A stretch of DNA of 64,000 nt from Micromonospora sp. WMMD1120 (lineage in GTDB: Bacteria > Actinomycetota > Actinomycetes > Mycobacteriales > Micromonosporaceae). How positions within the stretch are numbered: the stretch's first letter is position 1; each line of letters starts with the position of its first letter. Of the stretch, positions 8,473-17,026 are shown in pieces. The position numbers and the translations under genes were made by a program. Below the pieces are notes generated by a model. It was not told where the DNA came from and made no database searches. It worked only from the letters and a program-made list of their open reading frames with translations. The stretch spans positions 962,501 to 1,026,500 of the forward strand of contig NZ_JARUBO010000005.1 of the NCBI RefSeq assembly GCF_029626235.1, in the 5' to 3' direction.

Positions 8473-9471
8473 ATGCCGCTGACCCGCAGCCTCGACGATT
8501 CGACAGTGGTGATCACCGGCGCGTCCAGCGGGATCGGCATAGCCACCGCATACGCGCTGGCCCGTCGGGGCGCCGCTGTCGTGCTGGCCGCGCGCACCGA
8601 GCCGGCCCTGGAGCAGGTCGCCCAACGCTGTCAGAAGCTGGGCGGACGGGCGCTGGTGGTGCCGACCGACGTGACCGACCTGGAGTCGGTGCGCCGGCTG
8701 GCCGAGCAGGCTGCGGCCGAGTTCGGCCGGATCGACGCCTGGGTGAACAACGCGGCGGTGAGCGCTGTCGGCCTGTTCGACGAGATCCCCGTCGCCGAGT
8801 TCCGGCGGGTGCTGGAGGTCAACCTGCTCGGCACCGTGCACGGCATCAAGGCGGCCCTGCCCTATCTCGACGCGGCCGGCGGCGGAGTGCTGGTCAACAA
8901 CGCCTCGGTGCTCGCCGAGGTGGCGATGCCGTACCAGTCCGCGTACAACGCCAGCAAGCACGGCATCCGTGGGCTCGCCGACACGGTCCGCCAGGAGTTG
9001 CGGGTCACCGGTCGCGGCCGGATCTCGGTCTGCACCGTCCTGCCGGCCACCATCGACACCCCGTTCTTCCGGCACACGGCGAACCACACCGGCCGGGAAC
9101 TGGTGCCACCGCCTCCGGTCTACCCGCCGGACATCGTCGCCGAGACCATCGTGCGGCTGCTCCGCCGGCCCCGCCGCGAGGCGTACGCCGGGGGCGCCGC
9201 CCGGCTGCTCGGCGTCCAGTGGCGGCTGGCGCCCGCCCTGGTGGAACGCACCCTCGGCTGGTACGCCAACCGCACCCAGTTCGGTCCTGGCGTACGGATG
9301 GACACCACCGGCAACGTCTTCGACGCCGACGCCACGGCCCGCCCGGACGGCCGCTGGAACGGCCGGCGGCGGCAGTTGGTGCGGATGACCGCCGCCTTCG
9401 GTCTGGCCGCCGCCGGCACCGCGGTCGGCACCGTGGCGGCCATCAACCGCCGATCCCGGCCGGGCCGCTGA
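8473..9471 (+). CDS. Short-chain dehydrogenase/reductase with C-terminal membrane segment
   Basis: A protein of 332 residues of the classical SDR family. The cofactor motif is TGASSGIG (about 15-22), NNAAV follows near 93, the catalytic Ser is in NNASV, and Tyr/Lys are in YNASK. After the catalytic domain there is a C-terminal extension of about 80 residues ending in a hydrophobic stretch (MTAAFGLAAAGTAVGTVAAI) and a basic tail, so it may be membrane-anchored. An in-frame ATG at 8440 is possible, but its purine-rich site is only 1 nt away. The stop overlaps the next start (TGATG). The substrate is unknown. Confidence 0.82.
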   Translation: MPLTRSLDDSTVVITGASSGIGIATAYALARRGAAVVLAARTEPALEQVAQRCQKLGGRALVVPTDVTDLESVRRLAEQAAAEFGRIDAWVNNAAVSAVGLFDEIPVAEFRRVLEVNLLGTVHGIKAALPYLDAAGGGVLVNNASVLAEVAMPYQSAYNASKHGIRGLADTVRQELRVTGRGRISVCTVLPATIDTPFFRHTANHTGRELVPPPPVYPPDIVAETIVRLLRRPRREAYAGGAARLLGVQWRLAPALVERTLGWYANRTQFGPGVRMDTTGNVFDADATARPDGRWNGRRRQLVRMTAAFGLAAAGTAVGTVAAINRRSRPGR

Positions 9472-10361
9472 TGGCCGGAGCCGATCGTCCGGATGCGCCC
9501 CCCGTCACCGGCTTGCACAATGGAACGATCATGGCCCGCTGCCTCCTGGAAACCGACGAATCGTCGGGGGCGCTCCGATTGACCGGTGTGCTCGACGCCT
9601 CCGCGGCCCCGGCGGTGCGCGGCGCGCTGTTGGCTCGACTCGGCGACCGGCCCGGTCCGGTGGTGGCCGACGTGACCGGTCTCCAGGTCGTCGACGGCGC
9701 GGGCTGGGACGTCTTCGCCGAGGTGCGCCGCGAGGTCGCCGACTGGCCCGCCGCGGATCTGCTGCTGTGCGACCGGGCCGTCGCCGCCCCGCAGCAGGGT
9801 GACCCGACCGCCGTCGTCCCTCAGCGCGGTGACCCGACCGCCGTCGCTGTCGAGGGCCCGGACGCCGCGTCGACCGGCGGGTCGACCCCGCCCGTTGTGG
9901 TGGCCGGCGTGCCGGTCTGGCCGACAGTGGACGACGCGCTGGCGGCGGTCGCGACGACCCCGCTGGCGGCGGTGCTCACCGCCGAGTTGTCCCCCACCGT
10001 GACGGCCGCCCGGCAGGCACGCGAGCTGGTCAGCGCCGGTTGTGAGCGCTGGGGCATGCCGGCGCTCGTCGACCCGGCGACGATCGCGGTCACCGAGATG
10101 GTCAACAACGTGGTGGCGCACGCCCGGACCCCGATGACGGTGCGCCTGGCTCCCCGCGACAGCACGCTGCACCTGGCGGTGCGCGACCACTCCGCGCAGC
10201 AGCCGACGTTCGCCGGGATGTCCCCGCCGACCCGGGCCGGCGGTCGGGGCCTGCTGCTGATCGACTCGGTGACGCGCCGCTGGGGCAGCACCGCCCTACC
10301 GGACGGCAAGGTCGTCTGGTGCGTGCTGCACCCGGACGACGAGGTCGCCGCGCTCGGCTGA
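9471..10361 (+). CDS. STAS domain fused to HATPase (anti-sigma regulatory protein)
   Basis: A protein of about 296 residues. The first 100 residues resemble a STAS (anti-anti-sigma) domain (LRLTGVLDASAAPAVRGALL, then VVADVTGLQVVDGAGWDVF). A low-complexity linker with a duplicated GDPTAV block follows. The last 140 residues are an RsbW/SpoIIAB-type ATPase fold with the N-box EMVNNVVAHA and the G-box GGRGLLLIDSV. It probably works in a partner-switching module controlling a sigma factor or another target. The TGATG overlap with the SDR supports the ATG at 9471; an ATG at 9531, just before the STAS domain, is the alternative. Confidence 0.72.
   Translation: MAGADRPDAPPVTGLHNGTIMARCLLETDESSGALRLTGVLDASAAPAVRGALLARLGDRPGPVVADVTGLQVVDGAGWDVFAEVRREVADWPAADLLLCDRAVAAPQQGDPTAVVPQRGDPTAVAVEGPDAASTGGSTPPVVVAGVPVWPTVDDALAAVATTPLAAVLTAELSPTVTAARQARELVSAGCERWGMPALVDPATIAVTEMVNNVVAHARTPMTVRLAPRDSTLHLAVRDHSAQQPTFAGMSPPTRAGGRGLLLIDSVTRRWGSTALPDGKVVWCVLHPDDEVAALG
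9789..9846 (+). repeat. 30-bp direct duplication in the STAS/HATPase linker
   Basis: A 19-nt block beginning GGTGACCCGACCGCC occurs at 9798-9816 and again at 9828-9846, 30 nt apart, so the reading frame is kept and the peptide GDPTAV is repeated. It lies between the two domains, where length changes should be tolerated. Confidence 0.8.
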
Positions 10362-10380
10362 CGGCGCTTTCGGCCCCGGT

Positions 10381-10424
10381 GCCGGTTTCCGGCGGCGCTG
10401 TCGCCTCCGCTGCCGGTTTCCGGC
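10381..10424. terminator. Twin 13-nt hairpins after the STAS/HATPase gene
   Basis: The perfect palindrome GCCGGTTTCCGGC occurs at 10381-10393 and again at 10412-10424. Each can form a 5-bp stem with a TTT loop. They lie in the 118-nt gap between two plus-strand genes and could act as a weak terminator or RNA-processing signal. Confidence 0.4.
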
Positions 10425-10479
10425 GGCACGGGTGCGGGTGCTCCGGTTACGGCGGGAGGCCAGCGGGTAGTGCTCAGAC

Positions 10480-11052
10480 ATGCGCGACAACGAGTACCCG
10501 ACCCCCGTGTCCGACACCGAGGCGCAGGGGCTGCCCGACACCGCCGATGACGACTCGACCGCCCACGACGACGTGCTCACCGGGCGCGAGGCGGACGGTC
10601 CGGACCCGGCCCAGCTCCCCGGCGACCGCACGCCGGTGGCGGTGGACCGGTTCGGGACGACAGCCGAGGAGCAGCTCGACGGTGAGTCGTTGGACTACAA
10701 GCTCGGCCGCGAGGTCTACGAGCGCCCGGCGGACGACCCGCTGGCCGGGACGATCGACCCGCGGATCGCGTTCGAGGCGGACAATCTGGAGGCCGCGGCG
10801 GAGGCCCAGCTGGACGCCGACGTGATGGACCCGGGCCCCACCTCGGACCCGAACTCGCCGGTCTCCCTCTACGACCACGGCCAGCTCGGCACGGTGGCCG
10901 ACGCCACAGTGGGCAGACTGGTGGAGCCGGACGAGGGGTCGCACACCGACCAGGAGACCGACTCGGTGGCCTACGACGCCGGGTCCGCCGGTGGCGGGGC
11001 GACGGCCGAGGAGCTGGCCATCCACGAGACGGAGCCGCCGCGCTCGGTCTGA
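10480..11052 (+). CDS. DUF5709-type acidic protein
   Basis: A protein of 190 residues, strongly acidic, with no signal peptide or membrane segment. The recurrent pattern (DTLDERL-like GESLDYKLGREVYE, DPRIAF, SPVSLYDHGQLGTVADATVGRLVEPDEG) is what I know from the actinobacterial DUF5709 family. Function is unknown. The ATG at 10480 starts the recognisable MRDNEYP segment. It is convergent with the response-regulator gene, whose stop is only 6 nt away. Confidence 0.72.
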   Translation: MRDNEYPTPVSDTEAQGLPDTADDDSTAHDDVLTGREADGPDPAQLPGDRTPVAVDRFGTTAEEQLDGESLDYKLGREVYERPADDPLAGTIDPRIAFEADNLEAAAEAQLDADVMDPGPTSDPNSPVSLYDHGQLGTVADATVGRLVEPDEGSHTDQETDSVAYDAGSAGGGATAEELAIHETEPPRSV

Positions 11053-11058
11053 CGGTTG

Positions 11059-11730
11059 TCAGTCGTCCAGGCCACGCTCGATGGCGTACCGGGTCAACTC
11101 GACCCGATTGTGCAGTTGCAGCTTGCCCAGGGTGTTCTGCACGTGGTTCTGCACGGTGCGGTGCGACAGCCCGAGCCGCTGCGCGATCTGCTTGTACGAC
11201 ATCCCCTTCGCCACCAGCCGCAGCACCTCCGTCTCCCGTTCGGTGAGTCGGGGCGTGGTGGCATCGGCATCGGCGGCCGGGCCGGTCCCCCGGGCCGGGC
11301 CGGCCGCCAGCCGCCGGTACTCGCCGAGCACCAGCCCGGCCAGGCCGGGGGTGAAGACCGCCTCACCGGCCGCCGTCCGGCGCACGGCATCGAGGAACTC
11401 GGCGGGCGCCGTGGACTTCACCAGGTAACCGGTGGCCCCCGCCTTCACCGCGTCCAGCACACTCTGGTGCTCCCCGCTGGCGCTGAGCATCAGCACGCGG
11501 ACGTGCGGCAGCGCCGCGCGCAACCCCAGGATCACCTCGACGCCGGAGATGTCCGGCAGTTGCAGGTCCAGGACGACGACGTCGGGACGGGCGGCGGCGG
11601 CCACCCGCACGGCCTGCCGCCCCTCGCCGCTGGTCGCCACCACCTGGAACCCGGCCTCGGTCAGGTCCCGGGCCACGCCCTCGCGCCACATCGGATGGTC
11701 GTCGACGACCATCACCCGGGTCGGGGTCAC
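11059..11730 (-). CDS. LuxR/NarL-family response regulator
   Basis: A protein of 223 residues. The receiver domain starts at VMVVDDHP, the phosphoacceptor is Asp55 in VVLDLQLPD and the conserved Lys is at 105. The C-terminal LuxR-type helix-turn-helix (about 160-215) contains LTERETEVLRLVAKG and the recognition helix region SHRTVQNHV. It starts with GTG at 11730, overlapping the upstream kinase stop by 4 nt (GTGA), so the pair is translationally coupled. Target genes are unknown. Confidence 0.93.
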   Translation of the reverse strand: MTPTRVMVVDDHPMWREGVARDLTEAGFQVVATSGEGRQAVRVAAAARPDVVVLDLQLPDISGVEVILGLRAALPHVRVLMLSASGEHQSVLDAVKAGATGYLVKSTAPAEFLDAVRRTAAGEAVFTPGLAGLVLGEYRRLAAGPARGTGPAADADATTPRLTERETEVLRLVAKGMSYKQIAQRLGLSHRTVQNHVQNTLGKLQLHNRVELTRYAIERGLDD

Positions 11731-12866
11731 CGCGCCGACCTCGGCACCGTCAACTCGACCTCGGTGCCCGTCTCGGGGGCGGACACGATCCGGACCGTCC
11801 CGCCCACGTCGGCCACCCGCCCGCGGATCGACTGCGCCACCCCGAGCCGGCCCTGCGCGGCGGCCTCGGCCAGCCGGCCCGCCGGAATGCCCGGCCCCTC
11901 GTCCCGGATCGACACGGTCACCGTCGTCCCCTCGTCCTCGATCAGCACCCAGGCCCGCCCACCGGCGTGCCGCCCCACGTTGTCCAGCGCCGCGCCGGTC
12001 GCGGCGGCCACCTCGCCGGCCACCCGTCGGGGCAGCGGCACCGGTGTGGCCGGCGCGGAGAGCGCCACCGCCGCCGAGGCGTACCGGCCGAGCAGGTCCC
12101 GTAGATCCACCGCGGCGGCCCCGGCGTCGTCCGGCGGGCCGCCCGGGGGTGGGTCGGCGCCGGCGATCAGCGCCCGCAGCGCCGCCTCCTGCTCGCCGGC
12201 CAGCCGGGCCAACTCGCCGGCCTCGCCGGGCAGGTCGGCGCCGCGTCGCTGTACCAGAGCCAGCACCTGGAGCACCGAGTCGTGGATGCCCCGGGCCAAC
12301 CGCTCCCGCTCCCGGGTGGCGGCCTCCAGCTGCACGGCGCGTTGCAGCCGCTCCTCGGCGGTCGCCGCGAGCCGGGCCACGTGCCCGACCACCACTCCGG
12401 CGAGCAGCATCAGGATCACCCCGGTGAACGACGACTGGCTGATCCGCTCCCGGGTGGCCAGGTCCGCACCCGCGACCAGCAGCGCGGCGACCGTCCCGCC
12501 CCGGCGTCCGTGGGCGACGGCCCAGGCCAGCACCGGGCCGGCCATCCAGGCGACCCCCATTGTGGGTACGCCGGCGGCGAGCGCCGACCGCCCCACCACC
12601 CACGGGGTGGCCAGCACCACCGCCAACGCGACCCCGAGGTCGGCCAGCAGCAGGGGCCAGCGCCGCCAGGCCGGACGGGCGTACCCGACGGCGGTCAGCG
12701 CGGTCCAGGCGATCATCACCAGGATCAGGACCGCGACGGCGTACGGGTGGGCGTACCGGTCGGCGTCGCGCACCGCGAGCGCGCAGACGTACGCCAGGGA
12801 GGCCAGCCGGAAGACGGCGAGCGAACGCCACAGCGGCACCTCGAACCCACCTGGCGGCGACGGCAT
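11727..12866 (-). CDS. Sensor histidine kinase, DUF5931/MacS type
   Basis: A protein of 379 residues. The N-terminal part (about 10-165) has five or six membrane helices starting with VPLWRSLAVFRLASLAY, typical of the DUF5931 sensor module. The dimerisation box RERLARGIHDSVLQ places the phosphoacceptor at His195. The ATPase domain shows the N-box NVGRHAG, the G1 box DEGPGI and RLGVAQSIRGRVADVGG. The kinase is membrane bound and is the partner of the response regulator. The ATG at 12866 begins the conserved segment; longer upstream frames overlap the divergent gene. Confidence 0.9.
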   Translation of the reverse strand: MPSPPGGFEVPLWRSLAVFRLASLAYVCALAVRDADRYAHPYAVAVLILVMIAWTALTAVGYARPAWRRWPLLLADLGVALAVVLATPWVVGRSALAAGVPTMGVAWMAGPVLAWAVAHGRRGGTVAALLVAGADLATRERISQSSFTGVILMLLAGVVVGHVARLAATAEERLQRAVQLEAATRERERLARGIHDSVLQVLALVQRRGADLPGEAGELARLAGEQEAALRALIAGADPPPGGPPDDAGAAAVDLRDLLGRYASAAVALSAPATPVPLPRRVAGEVAAATGAALDNVGRHAGGRAWVLIEDEGTTVTVSIRDEGPGIPAGRLAEAAAQGRLGVAQSIRGRVADVGGTVRIVSAPETGTEVELTVPRSAR

Positions 12867-12985
12867 GGCGGTCAGGATGCCACAACGGGTCGGCGGCACG
12901 ACGGGCACGAGTGCGGTTCGGGAAACCCTGACGTACGGTGGAAAAGCCGCGAAATCCCTCCACGATCCGCCGCCGGGACGGGCCC

Positions 12986-13444
12986 ATGACGAACGCAAAT
13001 CCGCACGCACCGCGTACGGTGGTGCCCATCGAACCTGCCCTCCTGATCGCTGACGCCTTTGACCAGGCCCAGGTGACCGAGATTCGTCACTCGGTCACCT
13101 CCTGCGCGTACGCCTCGGGCCTGAGCGGTCAACGGCTGGACGACTTCGTGCTCGCGATCAACGAGCTGATCACCAACGCGGTCCGGCACGGCGGCGGGCG
13201 CGGCTGGCTCCGGCTCTGGCACAGGTCGGGCGCGCTGGTCTGCGAGGTCGCCGATCACGGTCGCGGAATCAGCCCGCAACGCCTGGGCGACCGCAGCCGT
13301 CCGGCCGCGCACACCGCCGGCGGCTGGGGTCTCTGGCTGGCCCGCGAGCTGACCGACGCCATGGAGGTCGTGACGGGCTCCGCCGGAACCACGGTCCGGA
13401 TAACAACGAGCCTGCCCGGCCAACCCCCCGCGATCTTGCACTAA
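12986..13444 (+). CDS. RsbW-like ATP-binding anti-sigma regulatory protein
   Basis: A protein of 152 residues consisting of a single HATPase domain: N-box AINELITNAVRHGG, then VADHGRGI, then GGWGLWLARELTD. Many Micromonosporaceae and Streptomyces genomes carry numerous such proteins as kinases of anti-anti-sigma partners. No STAS partner is adjacent, but a STAS/HATPase fusion lies 2.6 kb away. An ATG at 12938 is also in frame; 12986 fits the domain start better. The last codons and the stop (TAA, 13442-13444) lie within the left half of the palindromic element at 13429-13503. Confidence 0.8.
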   Translation: MTNANPHAPRTVVPIEPALLIADAFDQAQVTEIRHSVTSCAYASGLSGQRLDDFVLAINELITNAVRHGGGRGWLRLWHRSGALVCEVADHGRGISPQRLGDRSRPAAHTAGGWGLWLARELTDAMEVVTGSAGTTVRITTSLPGQPPAILH

Positions 13445-13503
13445 CTGTCACGACGAAAACTGTCGTAACCGCCCAAAACGGAGACAGAAACTGCAAGATC
13501 GCG
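13429..13503. repeat. Palindromic element, type A (copy 1)
   Basis: Arms CGCGATCTTGCA (13429-13440) and TGCAAGATCGCG (13492-13503) are perfect reverse complements around a 51-nt centre. The stem can continue with CTGTC/GACAG, and ACGAC/GTCGT forms an inner hairpin. The element is AT-rich in a GC-rich context. It supplies the end of the preceding ATPase gene and lies before the end of the convergent PRPP synthetase gene, so it may be a bidirectional terminator. The related copy is at 45461-45530. Confidence 0.85.
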
Positions 13504-13536
13504 CGGGCGTGGGGGGCGGGCACAGCGCGGCGCGGT

Positions 13537-14475
13537 CTAGGCGAAGAGGGCGGAGACTGATTCGCCGTTGTGGATTCTGCGCATCGCCTCGGCCAGGGCG
13601 GGCGCCACCGAGAGCACCTGCAGGGCCGGCACCCGCTTGTCCGGCGGGATGGGCACCGTGTTGGTGCAGACGATCTCCAGGACGCCGTCCTGCGCGCTGA
13701 GCCGCTTCAGGGCGTCCCCGGAGAAGAGACCGTGCGTGCAGGCGAGCCGGATCGACCGCACGTGCAGACCCCGCAGGTGTTCCATCAGCTCGATCACGGT
13801 GCTGCCCTTGGCGATCTCGTCGTCGAGCACGATCACGTCCCGGTCGGCCACCTCACCGATCACCGCGCTGATCTTGACGAGGTCGTCGCTGAACCGCTGC
13901 TTCGCCCCGGCGGCGACAGGTGTGCCGAGCAGCCGGGCGAAGGCGGCGGCCTCCTTGGCGTTGCCCAGGTCGGGCGAGACCACGACGGTGTTGCTGAGGT
14001 CGTAGCGCCGGAAGTGGTTGGCCAGCTCCCGCAGCGCGTGCAGGTGGTCCACCGGCACGCTGAAGAAGCCGTGCACCTGCGGCGAGTGCAGCGTCAACGC
14101 CAGCACCCGGTCGGCGCCCGCCGAGGTGAGCAGGTCGGCGACGAGCCGGGCGCCGATCGAGATCCGCGGCGCGTCCTTCTTGTCGGACCGGGCGTACGCG
14201 TAGTGCGGCAGCACGACGGTGATCCGGCCGGCGGACGCGCCCCGGGCGGCGTCGATCATCAACAGCAGTTCGACCAGGTGCTCCTGCACCGGCGGCACCA
14301 GCGGTTGGATCAGGAAGACGTCCCGCTCCCGGCAGTTGGCCTGCAACTGCACCTCGAGACAGTCGTTGGCGAACCGGGAGACCCGCACCGGGTGCAGGGG
14401 CACCCCCAGGTGGGCACAGATCTCGGCGGCCAGGTCGGGATGGGCGGTTCCACTGAAAACGGCGATGTCGCGCAC
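13537..14475 (-). CDS. Divergent ribose-phosphate pyrophosphokinase (PRPP synthetase) paralog
   Basis: A protein of 312 residues homologous throughout to PRPP synthetase, which makes PRPP from ribose-5-phosphate and ATP. Recognisable parts are MIDAARGASAGRITVVLPHYAYAR, SDKKDAP, LHSPQVHGFF and TNTVPIPPDKR. Two key segments differ from the usual enzyme: the DLH metal site reads TLH, and the ribose-phosphate loop, usually DDxxDTGGT or similar, reads DDEIAKGST. It may be an active variant or a paralog with another role. GTG at 14475 is the start that fits the homology. It is divergent from glpK. Confidence 0.8.
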   Translation of the reverse strand: MRDIAVFSGTAHPDLAAEICAHLGVPLHPVRVSRFANDCLEVQLQANCRERDVFLIQPLVPPVQEHLVELLLMIDAARGASAGRITVVLPHYAYARSDKKDAPRISIGARLVADLLTSAGADRVLALTLHSPQVHGFFSVPVDHLHALRELANHFRRYDLSNTVVVSPDLGNAKEAAAFARLLGTPVAAGAKQRFSDDLVKISAVIGEVADRDVIVLDDEIAKGSTVIELMEHLRGLHVRSIRLACTHGLFSGDALKRLSAQDGVLEIVCTNTVPIPPDKRVPALQVLSVAPALAEAMRRIHNGESVSALFA

Positions 14476-14553
14476 GTCCGCACATCGTAGGCGAAGCGGA
14501 TGTCCCCTGTGACGCCTGTCGCACCGCGCCGCCGGTCCGGGTACGGTGCTGCC

Positions 14554-16038
14554 GTGACCCCCCAGTACGTCGCCGCCATCGACCAGGGCACCACGTCCTC
14601 CCGGTGCATCGTCTTCGACTCCGCCGGTGACCTGGTCGCCGTCGCCCAACGCGAGCACCGGCAGATCTTCCCCCGCCCCGGCTGGGTGGAGCACGACGCC
14701 GAGGAGATCTGGGACAACGTCCAGCAGGTGGTCGGCGACGCGTTGCGGGCCGCCGGCACCGACGCGTCCGGCCTGGCCGCCGTCGGCATCACCAACCAGC
14801 GGGAGACCACAGTGGTCTGGGACCGGGCCACCGGCCGCCCGGTGGCCAACGCCATCGTCTGGCAGGACACCCGCACCGGGCCGCTGCTGCGCGAGCTGGC
14901 CTCGGCGTACGGCGAGGAGCGGTTCCGGGCACGCACCGGCCTGCCGCTGGCCACCTACTTCGCCGGACCGAAGCTGCGCTGGCTGCTCGACTCCGTCGAC
15001 GGCCTGCGCGAACGCGCCGAACGGGGCGAGGTCCTCTTCGGCACCATGGACAGTTGGCTGATCTGGAAGCTGACCGGCGCGCACGTCACCGACGTGACGA
15101 ACGCCAGCCGGACCATGCTGATGGACCTCACCACCCTGGACTGGGCACCGGACCTGCTGGACGCGATGGGCGTGCCGGCGGCGATGCTGCCGGAGATCCG
15201 CTGCTCCGCCGAGGTGTACGGCACGGCCACCGGCGTGCTCGCCGGAGTGCCGGTGGCCAGCGCCCTCGGCGACCAGCAGGCCGCCCTGTTCGGCCAGACC
15301 TGCTTCCAGCCGGGCGAGGCGAAGTGCACCTACGGCACCGGCAGCTTCCTCCTGCTCAACACGGGCGCCAGCCCGGTCCCGTCCACGCACGGCCTGCTCA
15401 CCACCGTCGCCTACAAGATCAAGGACCAACCTCCGGCGTACGCCCTGGAGGGGGCGATCGCGGTCACCGGCTCGCTGGTGCAGTGGCTGCGGGACAACCT
15501 CGGTCTGATCTCCAGCGCCGCCGAGGTGGAGGACCTGGCCCGCACCGTCGACGACAACGGCGGCTGCTACGTCGTGCCGGCGTTCTCCGGGTTGTTCGCC
15601 CCGCACTGGCGCAGCGACGCACGCGGGGTGATCGCCGGGCTGACCGGTTACATCACCAAGGGACACCTGGCGCGTGCGGTGCTGGAGGCGTCGGCGTGGC
15701 AGACCCGCGAGGTGGTCGACGCGATGAACGCCGACTCGGACGTGGCGCTGCGCCGGCTCCGGGTGGACGGCGGGATGACCGCCAACGCTCTGCTCATGCA
15801 GTTCCTGGCCGACGTGCTCGACGTTCCGGTGGTACGCCCCCGGATCACCGAGACCACCTGCCTGGGCGCCGCGTACGCGGCCGGGCTGGCGGTCGGCTTC
15901 TGGCCGGACCTGGCGAGCCTGCGCGCGCACTGGCGCGCGGACGCCCAGTGGGAGCCGAGCATGTCGCCGGAGCTGCGGGACCGGGAGCTCGGGCAGTGGC
16001 GCAAGGCGGTGCGGCGCACCCTCGACTGGGTGGAGTGA
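14554..16038 (+). CDS. glpK: Glycerol kinase
   Basis: A protein of 494 residues of the FGGY kinase family, phosphorylating glycerol to glycerol-3-phosphate. Visible motifs are [15 protein letters not shown] at the N-terminus, the [10 protein letters not shown] segment, [12 protein letters not shown] and the C-terminal [15 protein letters not shown] followed by [18 protein letters not shown]. Length equals that of typical GlpK. Start is GTG at 14554. No glycerol facilitator or dehydrogenase gene is adjacent. It is convergent with purC with a 16-nt gap. Confidence 0.95.
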   Translation: MTPQYVAAIDQGTTSSRCIVFDSAGDLVAVAQREHRQIFPRPGWVEHDAEEIWDNVQQVVGDALRAAGTDASGLAAVGITNQRETTVVWDRATGRPVANAIVWQDTRTGPLLRELASAYGEERFRARTGLPLATYFAGPKLRWLLDSVDGLRERAERGEVLFGTMDSWLIWKLTGAHVTDVTNASRTMLMDLTTLDWAPDLLDAMGVPAAMLPEIRCSAEVYGTATGVLAGVPVASALGDQQAALFGQTCFQPGEAKCTYGTGSFLLLNTGASPVPSTHGLLTTVAYKIKDQPPAYALEGAIAVTGSLVQWLRDNLGLISSAAEVEDLARTVDDNGGCYVVPAFSGLFAPHWRSDARGVIAGLTGYITKGHLARAVLEASAWQTREVVDAMNADSDVALRRLRVDGGMTANALLMQFLADVLDVPVVRPRITETTCLGAAYAAGLAVGFWPDLASLRAHWRADAQWEPSMSPELRDRELGQWRKAVRRTLDWVE

Positions 16039-16054
16039 CCCGCCACCCCGACGG

Positions 16055-16888
16055 CTACTCCCAGCGATTGCCGGTGAGCTTCTCGTAGACCTCGACGTAA
16101 CGGGCCCGGGTCGCCTCGACCACCTCGGCCGGTACGTCCGGCGCCGGTGGCCGCTTGTCCCAGCCGCCGTCGGTGGCCCAGTCCCGCACGTACTGCTTGT
16201 CGTAGGAGAACTGGACCCGTCCCGGCTGGTACGACTCGGCCGGCCAGAACCGCGACGAGTCGGAGGTGAGCAGCTCGTCGGCGAGGACCAGCGTGCCGTC
16301 CGGGGCCCAGCCCAGCTCGATCTTGGTGTCCGCGATAAGGATGCCCCGGTCGGCGGCCAGCTCGGCGCCACGCCGGTAGATGTCGAGAGTGATCTGCCGC
16401 AGTCGCTCGGCGGTGTCCGCACCCACCTTGGCCACCACGTCGTCGTACGTGATCGGCTCGTCGTGCTCGCCGGCCGGCGCCTTGCTCGACGGCGTGAAGA
16501 TCGGCTCGGGCAGGATCGACGCCTCGCCGAGCCCGCGGGGCAGTGGGACGCCGGACACGCCACCGGTCTGCTCGTACTCCCGCAGGCCGCCGCCGGTCAG
16601 GTAACCACGGGCGACGCACTCGACCGGGACCATGTCCAGCCGCTGGCAGCGGATCGCCCGCCCGGCGAACTCGGCCGGCACGTCGGTGGCCGAGATGACG
16701 TGGTTCGGCACCAGGTCGGCGAGCTGCTCGAACCACCAGAGCGAGAGCGCCGTGAGCAGCCGACCCTTGTCCGGGATCGGTGTCGGCAACGCCACGTCGT
16801 AGATCGAGATGCGGTCCGAGGCCACCAGGATCAGGTCGTCGCCGTCGGCGTAGACGTCCCGAACCTTGCCCGAGTGCAGAAGTTCCAC
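16055..16888 (-). CDS. purC: Phosphoribosylaminoimidazole-succinocarboxamide synthase (SAICAR synthetase)
   Basis: A protein of 277 residues for the eighth step of de novo purine synthesis, joining aspartate to CAIR with ATP. Motifs are LLHSGKVRDVY at the start, SDRISIYD, the PVECVARGYLTGGG segment and the IADTKIELG signature. Length is within the usual bacterial range (about 240-300). The start is GTG at 16888 before ELLHSGK; the ribosome binding site is poor. The PRPP-synthetase paralog upstream of glpK is the only other nucleotide-pathway gene nearby. Confidence 0.94.
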   Translation of the reverse strand: MELLHSGKVRDVYADGDDLILVASDRISIYDVALPTPIPDKGRLLTALSLWWFEQLADLVPNHVISATDVPAEFAGRAIRCQRLDMVPVECVARGYLTGGGLREYEQTGGVSGVPLPRGLGEASILPEPIFTPSSKAPAGEHDEPITYDDVVAKVGADTAERLRQITLDIYRRGAELAADRGILIADTKIELGWAPDGTLVLADELLTSDSSRFWPAESYQPGRVQFSYDKQYVRDWATDGGWDKRPPAPDVPAEVVEATRARYVEVYEKLTGNRWE

Positions 16889-17026
16889 GCGCCCTAGTAC
16901 ACCATGCGAGATCGCCGGGGCCGGATTCGACCACCGGGAGCGTTGGTGACCGGACGGACGTTGACACCTCAGTGCGCCGCCTGCGTGAATGGTCCGACCG
17001 CCGCCCCCGCAGGTCCAGGAGACCCC

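Noticed and set aside
9531..9533. ATG at 9531 as the only start of the STAS/HATPase gene
   Set aside because: It is possible, but the TGATG overlap with the SDR favours 9471; retained as an alternative in the entry.
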